This document shows positions 7,844 through 13,736 of a DNA stretch of 13,736 nucleotides, piece after piece. The notes beneath the pieces were generated by a model. That model did not search any database and had not been told where the DNA came from. It was given only the letters and a program-made list of their open reading frames with translations. Origin of the DNA: an uncultured Prevotellaceae bacterium (GTDB lineage: Bacteria > Bacteroidota > Bacteroidia > Bacteroidales > Bacteroidaceae). Every line of letters begins with the position of its first letter. Position 1 is the stretch's first letter. The stretch spans positions 1-13,736 of the forward strand of contig CACYKX010000072.1 in assembly GCA_902775075.1 (NCBI GenBank), in the 5' to 3' direction. A program made the position numbers and the translations under genes.

Positions 7844-9589
7844 TTATTTACTCAAATCAACGACAGGATGAACCGTCCACCCTTTCTCGTCGAAATAAGG
7901 TTTGTTGCTTGAACTATTATTGGCCGAGTTACCATGAAGATTAGGGTTCTTGTTGGTAAGTGTCTGAACAATAGGTAAGAACTCATGGCCATCGACATAA
8001 GTATCGAAAGAGCTTTTGAGTTCTGCGTCGACACCTATCTGCGACACATCGACAGGTTCTTTGATGTTCTGAAGCGAACGGCGGAAAGCCTCATGCTGAC
8101 GAAGTTGCTGCTGACGGTCGGCAGTAAGGAAGAACCCCCAACGAATAAGGTCGAAGCCACGACCGAACTCACAGCCAAACTCTTTAGGACGCTCCACATT
8201 AGCAATCTGCTCAAAGAGCTTATCCTTCGTATTGAAATCTGCAAGTTTCAAGTCTGCGAGTTTGGCACGACGGCGCACCTGGTTAATCCATTCAATAGCT
8301 TGCTGAGTAGGTCCGTTGATTTCATTCTCACACTCTGCCGCACGCAGCAGAACATCAGAATAACGCATCATGCGCAAGTTGATACCATCATGAAGACCAG
8401 TTGCCACACTCGAATAAAGTCCCGTACGCATATTCGTGTTCTTACAGATCGGCAGACCGCCATAGTTATTGTTCGTAACCACAGGTTTATCAGCCGTCAT
8501 CGGTAACGTATAACCTACATTACCAAACTCAAAGCCTTCCCAGTCTGGTTCATACGTGCCGATGGTCCAATATAGACGTGGATCGAGTTTACCCGTTGTT
8601 GTGCGCTCTGACTTAAACAGATTGTAGAGCCATGGAGAAGCCGACAAGTCAGCCCAACCGCCATAAGTACCGGGACAGAAGTTGCTCTCGATGGCAGAGC
8701 CTTGAGTAGCATTCTTCGAAGTATTCACAGGCGTCCACTCATCATCGGTACCCTGTGAGCCATAGTCAAGAAACTGTATCTCGAACAAACTCTCTGCATT
8801 ATTCTCATACTCAGCACCTTCGCGGAAGTTATCACCATAGTTGGCCATCAACTTATATGTGCCATACTTACCGCTCATGATATCCTTGAGTTGAACAAGA
8901 GCTTCACTATATTTGTGGCGTTGCATCAAGGCACGAGCATAATAACCGGCAGCAGCCCCCGAGGTGGCACGTCCCTTGGCCCATTCTCCGCCTACCTCTT
9001 TAGAAGGAAGCAACGTGATGGCCTCGGCAAAATCCTTCTCCACCTGATCGAGTACTTCATCATAGCTGTTAGTAGAAGCATATAGACCGTCGAGCGAAGA
9101 ATATGCGCTATAATCGGTAATCAGAGGCACATTCTGAAAATAACCCGTCAGGTTATAATAAGCCAAACCACGAAGGAAGAGGAATTGGCCCTTGATGCGC
9201 TTCATCGCCTCAGAGAGTTGAGCATCGTCGCCACCAAGTTTCGACAATCCGAAGTTACATACATTAATCGTATAATACCATTCACGCCAAATCCACCAGC
9301 AGATATCACCGGTAACAGGACAGTTATAATCGTCAAACTCCTTGTACCACACCTGCGAAGAATTCCACACTTCATCGCCTCGGGTCAGGTCGATGGTATA
9401 GCCCACACGAGCATAAGAGCCCTCCATACGAATATGGTTGTAAGCAGCGATAACGTTTTCCTCCAATTCAGCCGTACCAAAGTTTGCTGTTGTCTGTTCA
9501 TTAGGATTCTGTACATCCAGCTTGTCGTTGCACGAAGTCATCGTGCCAAGACCAAGCAACAAGGCTAAGGAAATATAATAAAATTTCAT
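7844..9589 (-). CDS. SusD/RagB-like nutrient-binding outer membrane lipoprotein
   Basis: This 581-residue protein is the lid-like glycan-binding partner of the SusC transporter on the cell surface. A lipoprotein signal ends MTSC, giving Cys20 as the acylated residue, followed by NDKLDV. SusD-family landmarks appear in order: the Trp-rich WWIWREWYYTINVCN region (98-112), the TPR helix FLRGLAYYNLTGYFQNVPLI (138-157), RYSDVLLRAAECENE (409-423), and GRGFDLIRWG (476-485). The length is typical of the family. It starts 29 bp after the SusC stop and is followed 27 bp later by the glycan-binding lipoprotein ATG, so it is cotranscribed. The upstream A-rich stretch (leftward TAAAAAAAATAAAAAG) is the usual Bacteroidetes translation context. 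Specificity cannot be read from the sequence; arabinan oligosaccharides are inferred from the operon. Confidence 0.95.
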   Translation of the reverse strand: MKFYYISLALLLGLGTMTSCNDKLDVQNPNEQTTANFGTAELEENVIAAYNHIRMEGSYARVGYTIDLTRGDEVWNSSQVWYKEFDDYNCPVTGDICWWIWREWYYTINVCNFGLSKLGGDDAQLSEAMKRIKGQFLFLRGLAYYNLTGYFQNVPLITDYSAYSSLDGLYASTNSYDEVLDQVEKDFAEAITLLPSKEVGGEWAKGRATSGAAAGYYARALMQRHKYSEALVQLKDIMSGKYGTYKLMANYGDNFREGAEYENNAESLFEIQFLDYGSQGTDDEWTPVNTSKNATQGSAIESNFCPGTYGGWADLSASPWLYNLFKSERTTTGKLDPRLYWTIGTYEPDWEGFEFGNVGYTLPMTADKPVVTNNNYGGLPICKNTNMRTGLYSSVATGLHDGINLRMMRYSDVLLRAAECENEINGPTQQAIEWINQVRRRAKLADLKLADFNTKDKLFEQIANVERPKEFGCEFGRGFDLIRWGFFLTADRQQQLRQHEAFRRSLQNIKEPVDVSQIGVDAELKSSFDTYVDGHEFLPIVQTLTNKNPNLHGNSANNSSSNKPYFDEKGWTVHPVVDLSK

Positions 9590-9618
9590 AGGATTCTTTT
9601 TATTTTTTTTACATTACA

Positions 9619-12600
9619 TTAGAAGGTGAAATGAACACCAGCCATAAACGTACGTGGGGTTGGGAATGAGCAGAAGTTGTAGCCAGGAGTAAAAGTGCCA
9701 CCGGCATAATCCACGTTGTATCCCTTATAACCGGTAAAGGTGAAGAGGTTTTGTGCAGAAACATAGACACGTACAGCTGATACCATCCCACCAAACCATC
9801 TATCTGGCATGTTATAGCCCAGTTCTACATTGGCAATCTTCCAATAGGCTGCATTCTGAATCTTACGAGAGCTAAACAGGTCGTTCCATGCCAATGTGGC
9901 ATTATTCGATGCATAGGTGCGAGGAACATTAGACAGATAAGTACCATCGGCGTCGAAGCGATTGGCGTCGAGCATCGCCACATCCTTGTTTCCATAGCCA
10001 TAGCATGAGTTCAAACTATTATAGATATCGTCGGAAACATGATAGTTCAAAGCTCCGAAACTCTGAATACTCAAATCAAAATTTTTGTATTCCAAATGAG
10101 CGCTAATACCGAAGTTGATCTTTGGTAAGCCACTACCCAATACGGTTTGGTCGTAGGCATCGATGACGCCATCAGGTTCACCATTCGGACCGCTAATGTC
10201 TTTGTACAGACAATCGCCCACATTGGCACCTTGCTGGGTGGCATGGCCATCAATATCGGCCTGTGTACGGGCGATACCTTCGTACACCCAACCGTAGAAT
10301 TTACCGATTTCCTGGCCCACCTGAGTGATGTAGGCACCCGAGATATACGAATCGGTACCGAATCCCAATGAGCGTACACGGTTGCGAAGTGTACTGAAGT
10401 TGGCACTAATGTCATACTTCAAAGGATGGTCGTGGTTGCGATAAGTGGCAGCAAACTCCAAACCGCTATTGTCCATGGTGGCAGCATTCATCGTGACTGA
10501 TGTGTTAGAAACACCAGCGTTCTCAGGGACAGGCACGCTATATAACAAGTCCTTAGAACGGTTCTTATACCACTCGGCGGTAAACTCAAGGCGATTATTG
10601 AACAAAGCCAAATCGATACCTATGTTGGCGGTAATCTTCTTCTCCCAAGAGATATTCTCGTTGATGAAAGTGGAGATAGCAGAACCCGTCACAGGAGTGT
10701 TGCCAAAACTATAAGTCATGTTGTTGCGCGCCATCGTAGCCATATACTGGTATTCGCCGATATTCTCGTTACCGAGTTCACCATAACTAGCACGTAGTTT
10801 GAACAGGTTTACGATGTCGTGACTTATCGGGAAGAATTTCTCCTTATCAAAACGCCATCCCACAGAGATAGAAGGGAACGTTCCCCAACGAATGTTTTTG
10901 GTAAGGCGCGAACTGCCATCACGACGGATGATAGCCGAAAGAAGATATTTCTCGTCGAAGTTGTAGTTGAGACGAGCAATATACGAAGCGAGAGTATGTT
11001 TATACTCGTATGAGTTAGCATCTCGTGTGGCAGCATTCTGAATCTGCAAGAAATAAGGTTCGGCGAATTCCACGCCCCAAGCCGAAAGCGTATTGGTGTG
11101 TTCCTCCTCATAAGTTTGACCGACAACGAGGTTGATATTATTCTTACCGATATGGCCATCGTAGGTAAGCGTGTTCTCGATGAGCGCATCAGTATAATCG
11201 CGCGAAGCCTTGGTGAGTCGTTCATTGGCCTTAGCCAGATACACACGATTACTCTGTATCCATGCCGGAATCCACGTCTTATCGGTGGCATGAGTCATAC
11301 TATAAGAAAGGTTGATGTTATAGTGCAGACTGTGGTTTTTGCTTGTCAGTCCCACCATTTTGAGGAGGTCGACATCGGCCGAACCCGTACCCACGAATCT
11401 GTTTACCAGAGTGTTACGAGTGAGCTTATTGTTTATGAGTAAAGGATTGGAAGCAGAGATATCGCCATGGATATTGTCATAATAGACACCATATCCGTAG
11501 GCATCGTAGCGATAAGCATTAGCCGAACCTACTTTGTCGTCGAGCACCCACGTGGAATTATCATAAGCCTTGATCGTAGGTTGCATGAGTAGCGTTCCGC
11601 GCAAAACATTGGTTACGTCGCCATAGAGGCCTTGTACATATTCCGATGCATTAGACAAGGCCATATTATCTTGGTCGGAATGAGAATATACGGCGCTGGT
11701 GCGGAACTTGATGAATTTGGTGTCCATGGTATTGTTCACACGAACTGTGTAACGAGTATAGTTAGGACCGGCGCCCCGGAGAGTTCCCTTCTGCTGAAAG
11801 TAGTCGAGACCGATATTGTAGGTATTGTTGGCACCACCTCCGCTCAGGTTCACGTTGTGATTTTGGCGTACTCCAGTCTTGAACACTTCGTCGAACCAGT
11901 CGGTATTAGTGGCGTCCATGAATCTGTATCTACCGTCTTCGCCCATGCTATAGCCGCCAGGGATAGGTGTTCCGGAATTGGTACAGGCCTCGCCGATATA
12001 CTGACTGTATTGGTCGGCGTTCATCACATGATAGACATTCTTCGAGATATTGTCGACACCGAAATATCCGGAATAGTCTACCTTCAGGGGTTGTTCTTTC
12101 TTTCCGCCCTTGGTGGTGATGATAACCACGCCGTTAGCTGCACGTGAACCGTAGATGGCTCCTGCCGCAGCATCCTTTAACACTTGCACAGAGGCGATGT
12201 CGTTTGGCGAGAAGTCGCGGATGGTGGTTCCCATAGGAACACCATCAATAACATAGAGTGGCGCTGTACTGCCGAAAGAACCGATACCACGAATACGGAC
12301 AGAAGGATCTGCACCAGGCTGACCGTCGGAAGTAATCTGTACACCGGCTATCTTTCCTTCGAGCATCGTCGAGATGTTGGAGTTGGAAACTTTCTTCATC
12401 TCATCGGCGTTAACGATAGCCACAGAACCTGTAAGATCTACTTTCTTTTGGGTTCCGTAGCCCACAACGACAACTTGGTCGAGGACTCTATCATCGGCAT
12501 CCAACTGGATTTTCTCAATGATGGCTCTGCCACGAACTGCTATCTCTCGGTCTTTGTAACCGATGTAGCTCACCAAAAGTGTGGCGTTGGCAGGAACGTT

Positions 12601-12819
12601 TAACTGGAAGTGTCCGTCAAGGTCGGTAACGGTTCCACCTTGACCACCCTTTACTCTGACCGTCGCACTTACAAGAGGTTCCCCCTTTTCGTCAACGACC
12701 TTGCCGCTAACCTTGATCATTTGCGACTGCGTTACTGAGGCCATTGTAGAAACCGGTATAGTAACCGAAGCGCCCATAGCCCCTAGGCATAGCATTGCTG
12801 AGAATAGTTGTTTTCTCAT
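9619..12819 (-). CDS. SusC/RagA-like TonB-dependent outer membrane transporter
   Basis: This 1066-residue protein imports oligosaccharides across the outer membrane using TonB energy, with SusD as lid. Residues 1-27 are a signal peptide ending VSTMA. Residues 36-108 form the carboxypeptidase-regulatory-like beta domain (VSGKVVDEKGEPLVSATV). The TonB box region DQVVVVGYG lies at 114-122. The plug (about 125-240) contains PSVRIRGIGSFGSTAPLYVI (172-191) and VLKDAAAGAIYGSRAANGVV (213-232), both SusC hallmarks. The rest is the 22-strand barrel, ending in FMAGVHFTF with the terminal Phe expected by the BAM complex. There is no STN domain, so signalling to an anti-sigma factor is not indicated. It is the first gene of the PUL. 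Two candidate promoters and a phased direct repeat lie upstream, which suggests substrate-induced control by a regulator outside the window. Confidence 0.96.
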   Translation of the reverse strand: MRKQLFSAMLCLGAMGASVTIPVSTMASVTQSQMIKVSGKVVDEKGEPLVSATVRVKGGQGGTVTDLDGHFQLNVPANATLLVSYIGYKDREIAVRGRAIIEKIQLDADDRVLDQVVVVGYGTQKKVDLTGSVAIVNADEMKKVSNSNISTMLEGKIAGVQITSDGQPGADPSVRIRGIGSFGSTAPLYVIDGVPMGTTIRDFSPNDIASVQVLKDAAAGAIYGSRAANGVVIITTKGGKKEQPLKVDYSGYFGVDNISKNVYHVMNADQYSQYIGEACTNSGTPIPGGYSMGEDGRYRFMDATNTDWFDEVFKTGVRQNHNVNLSGGGANNTYNIGLDYFQQKGTLRGAGPNYTRYTVRVNNTMDTKFIKFRTSAVYSHSDQDNMALSNASEYVQGLYGDVTNVLRGTLLMQPTIKAYDNSTWVLDDKVGSANAYRYDAYGYGVYYDNIHGDISASNPLLINNKLTRNTLVNRFVGTGSADVDLLKMVGLTSKNHSLHYNINLSYSMTHATDKTWIPAWIQSNRVYLAKANERLTKASRDYTDALIENTLTYDGHIGKNNINLVVGQTYEEEHTNTLSAWGVEFAEPYFLQIQNAATRDANSYEYKHTLASYIARLNYNFDEKYLLSAIIRRDGSSRLTKNIRWGTFPSISVGWRFDKEKFFPISHDIVNLFKLRASYGELGNENIGEYQYMATMARNNMTYSFGNTPVTGSAISTFINENISWEKKITANIGIDLALFNNRLEFTAEWYKNRSKDLLYSVPVPENAGVSNTSVTMNAATMDNSGLEFAATYRNHDHPLKYDISANFSTLRNRVRSLGFGTDSYISGAYITQVGQEIGKFYGWVYEGIARTQADIDGHATQQGANVGDCLYKDISGPNGEPDGVIDAYDQTVLGSGLPKINFGISAHLEYKNFDLSIQSFGALNYHVSDDIYNSLNSCYGYGNKDVAMLDANRFDADGTYLSNVPRTYASNNATLAWNDLFSSRKIQNAAYWKIANVELGYNMPDRWFGGMVSAVRVYVSAQNLFTFTGYKGYNVDYAGGTFTPGYNFCSFPTPRTFMAGVHFTF

Positions 12820-12877
12820 TGTGTTTTTAATTTAGGTTATTAATGAAGTTTTTCATATATAAGTTTTCGATCCCGAA

Positions 12878-12891
12878 TGAGAGTGTTCTCA
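12878..12891 (-). other. Small hairpin in the susC leader
   Basis: TGAGA and TCTCA form a perfect 5-bp stem around a four-base loop, about 60 nt before the susC start codon and inside the leader from either candidate promoter. It may influence mRNA stability or translation. It is short enough to be chance. Confidence 0.25.
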
Positions 12892-12917
12892 CGATAGTTA
12901 TTAGGATTTTTCGTGCA

Positions 12918-12925
12918 CAAAAGTA
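12918..12925 (-). promoter_or_regulatory. Proximal susC promoter -7 box
   Basis: The minus strand reads TACTTTTG, matching TAnnTTTG, 98 bp before the susC start codon. Transcription would begin near 12911 and give a leader of about 90 nt. There is no TTTG -33 box at 19-21 bp; the nearest copy of a direct repeat (12946) begins exactly there instead. A good -7 box without -33 is what an activator-dependent PUL promoter should look like. Confidence 0.5.
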
Positions 12926-12945
12926 TAAAATCTTATCATTTTAGA

Positions 12946-12987
12946 GGTGGACAAATGCGTCTTTATGGTGGACAAATGGTGTTTTTG
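12946..12987. repeat. 21-bp phased direct repeat, putative activator site
   Basis: GGTGGACAAATG occurs at 12946-12957 and again at 12967-12978. The 12-bp cores are identical, with a 21-bp period (two helical turns) and partly similar following bases. The copies lie about -35 to -46 and -56 to -67 relative to the start site predicted from the proximal -7 box. Direct repeats on one DNA face suit an AraC-type domain, as in the hybrid two-component systems that commonly control Bacteroidetes PULs. The regulator itself is not in the window. Confidence 0.55.
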
Positions 12988-13060
12988 CCGTTTTTTCTAC
13001 TATTTCTGGGGCAAAATCCACCCCCAAAAGTTTTCCCCAACTTGAAGCGAACCCATAGGT

Positions 13061-13128
13061 TTATACGAGCCATTAGACTTAAGGTGTTCCAAAAAGTGTC
13101 TTATACGAGTCTTATTGCCCCCTAATGG
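13061..13128. repeat. TTATACGAG direct repeat with flanking inverted repeat
   Basis: TTATACGAG occurs at 13061-13069 and 13101-13109, 40 bp apart. CCATTAG at 13070-13076 is complementary to CTAATGG at 13122-13128, and AGACT (13074-13078) to AGTCT (13108-13112). In RNA from the distal promoter this would close a stem around about 45 nt at the very start of the leader. A role as a second protein site or leader structure is possible but unproven. Confidence 0.35.
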
Positions 13129-13138
13129 ATAACATTTG

Positions 13139-13170
13139 CAAAGGTACGAAAATTTCACGAAGTCTCCAAA
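13139..13170 (-). promoter_or_regulatory. Distal consensus promoter facing susC
   Basis: Read leftward, TTTG at 13170-13167 is followed after exactly 20 bp by TACCTTTG at 13146-13139 and then CAAATG. Both boxes and the spacing match the Bacteroidetes consensus (TTTG, 19-21 bp, TAnnTTTG), the best promoter match in the window. Transcription would start near 13132 and produce a leader of about 310 nt before susC, passing through the direct repeats and the proximal promoter. Confidence 0.55.
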
Positions 13171-13242
13171 TATTTTATCGATTATTTTTGTTATTTCCTA
13201 TACGGATTAATATTTTTCTTATTCAACGTCACCTGACCTATC

Positions 13243-13507
13243 ATGCGAGATTCCCGAGAAGGGCACACGAGTATAATGCAGGACGGACACTCCCTTCGGG
13301 GTATGCACATATGCGATTCCATCGTTTTACCTTTTTACCTTTTACTTTTTTACCCTCCGAGTGCTCCGCATATTCCCCGAAGGGGATACCTCTGTGGTAA
13401 CCGGGGGGGCGTTAGCAGACCCTCGGATAAGGAGACGATAGCATGCCGGCACCCCGGAGGGGTACACGAGTTACGCAAGATTCCCCAGAGAGGGGATGGT
13501 CTGTAGA
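13243..13507. repeat. Cluster of degenerate CCCC/GGGG palindromic repeats
   Basis: Five palindromic cores occur within 265 bp: TCCCGAGAAGGG (13252-13263), TCCCTTCGGGG (13291-13301), CCCCGAAGGGG (13375-13385), CCCCGGAGGGG (13452-13462) and CCCCAGAGAGGGG (13483-13495). Flanks are partly shared: GGGCACACGAGTATAATGCA (13261-13280) resembles GGGTACACGAGTTACGCA (13460-13477), and ATGCGAGATTCCC (13243-13255) resembles ACGCAAGATTCCC (13473-13485). Units are about 30-35 bp and decayed. They look like REP-type extragenic palindromes, not CRISPR, because unit spacing and sequence vary. Confidence 0.5.
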
Positions 13508-13597
13508 GAATGAAGTACCGGACGATTTCCCAGAAAAGGTAAAAAGGTAAAAAGGTAAAAGGTAAAGTCGATGGGATTGTACATGTGCACACCTCCC
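13298..13597. repeat. 58-bp imperfect inverted repeat, MITE-like or fold-back element
   Basis: The left arm (13298-13355) begins GGGGTATGCACATATG, continues with ATTCCATCG, and ends in TTTTACC-type units. The right arm (13538-13597), read in reverse complement, begins GGAGGTGTGCACATG, continues with AATCCCATCG, and ends in the same TTTACC/TTTTTACC units. The arms match along nearly their whole length with a few substitutions and single-base gaps, and enclose about 180 bp holding three of the palindromes. There is no transposase and I see no clear target-site duplication. Confidence 0.5.
13538..13566 (+). repeat. GGTAAAAA short tandem repeat
   Basis: Four consecutive units read GGTAAAAA, GGTAAAAA, GGTAAAA and GGTAAA. 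The mirrored, less regular array TTTTACC, TTTTTACC, TTTTAC, TTTTTTACC lies at 13325-13354. Differences in A-run length suggest slippage after duplication. Each array forms the inner end of one arm of the larger inverted repeat. Confidence 0.7.
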
Positions 13598-13736
13598 ATC
13601 ACATCCTCCCAAACTTGTCCCGAACATATCTGCCTAAAAACTGACCCCTAAAGAAAAGCGTGATGCCTCTTCTCCTCTATGAGGCTCCATACTGCGATTC
13701 CTAATCTAAGGATCTATATCAGATATAATAATTTAA

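Larger units (their letters stand above)
3131..12925 (-). other. Predicted arabinan polysaccharide utilization locus (operon)
   Basis: Five leftward genes are spaced 29, 27, 79 and 14 bp in transcription order: SusC, SusD, glycan-binding lipoprotein, long GH43, short GH43. The order is the standard one for Bacteroidetes PULs. Arabinan is inferred from the arabinanase-like GH43 pair. No other carbohydrate enzyme, sugar kinase, isomerase, permease or regulator is present. The unit ends at the convergent hairpin next to the M16 gene, so it is complete on the left. Its right border is the noncoding region 12820-13736. Confidence 0.85.
12820..13736. other. 917-bp noncoding region upstream of susC
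   Basis: No open frame here has a credible protein: the candidates are under 95 residues, run across palindromes and repeats, and lack family features. The region is layered. Positions 12820-12917 look like an untranslated leader; 12918-12987 a proximal promoter with direct repeats; 13061-13128 short direct and inverted repeats; 13139-13170 a consensus promoter; 13243-13507 palindrome clusters; 13298-13597 a long inverted repeat. In 13598-13736 I see only a 5-bp stem (GCCTC 13665-13669 with GAGGC 13681-13685) and the palindrome TATATCAGATATA (13715-13727). Confidence 0.7.

Noticed and set aside
11632..12603. Plus-strand open frames of 171 and 139 residues
   Set aside because: Both are antisense to the conserved plug and early barrel region of SusC and have no recognisable features.
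12983..13016. TTTTGCC / GGCAAAA inverted repeat as a terminator or operator
   Set aside because: It is a 7-bp stem over a 20-bp loop rich in T-runs; too weak to call.
13243..13507. CRISPR array
   Set aside because: The units are palindromic but differ in sequence and spacing, there are no uniform spacers, and no cas genes are present.
12913..13592. Small open frames of 70-91 residues on both strands upstream of susC
   Set aside because: Their apparent protein repeats come from the DNA direct repeats and CCCC/GGGG palindromes; they have no supporting start context or family.
13715..13727. TATATCAGATATA palindrome as an operator
   Set aside because: It is a single A/T-rich palindrome at the window edge with no promoter or gene visible beside it.

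Overview
The window looks like Bacteroidota DNA, most likely Prevotella or a close relative (order Bacteroidales). The evidence is a SusC/SusD pair, Bacteroidetes-type promoter boxes (TAnnTTTG) instead of sigma70 boxes, A/T-rich leaders without Shine-Dalgarno sites, Gln directly after the predicted signal-peptide cleavage sites, and a C-terminal 'MYNIKGQRV ... NGKKFIRK' tail of the type seen on Prevotella type IX secretion cargo. The genus is inferred from style, not from a marker gene.

Layout. Positions 1-201 are a divergent promoter region: a leftward -7 box for a gene off the left edge, an imperfect inverted repeat, and a rightward -7 box. Positions 202-3087 (+) encode a secreted two-domain M16 zinc peptidase. 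It converges on the rest of the window at a strong hairpin (3089-3120). From 12819 down to 3131 (-) lies a five-gene polysaccharide utilization locus (PUL): SusC-like TonB-dependent transporter, SusD-like lipoprotein, a surface glycan-binding lipoprotein with two related aromatic-rich modules around two Ig-like domains, a long GH43 with a C-terminal domain and a T9SS-like tail, and a short GH43. Positions 12820-13736 (917 bases) hold no convincing gene. They carry two candidate susC promoters, a 21-bp-phased direct repeat suited to an activator, a cluster of CCCC/GGGG palindromes, and a 58-bp imperfect inverted repeat built on TTTTTACC units.

How the genes work together. Both GH43 enzymes have the complete Asp/Asp/Glu triad and a metal-site-like His in an arrangement typical of endo-1,5-alpha-L-arabinanases, so the predicted substrate is pectic arabinan. 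The surface lipoproteins would capture the chain, the long GH43 would cut it outside, SusC/SusD would import the oligosaccharides, and the short GH43 would cut further in the periplasm. A hairpin in the 79-bp gap between the binding/import genes and the enzyme genes may set their relative expression. No exo-arabinofuranosidase, arabinose catabolism gene or regulator is in view. The M16 peptidase has its own promoter and is probably unrelated to the PUL.

The protein-coding content is a recognisable PUL. I do not see a wholly new system. The least explained parts are the regulatory and repeat-rich region upstream of susC and the internal duplication in the glycan-binding lipoprotein.
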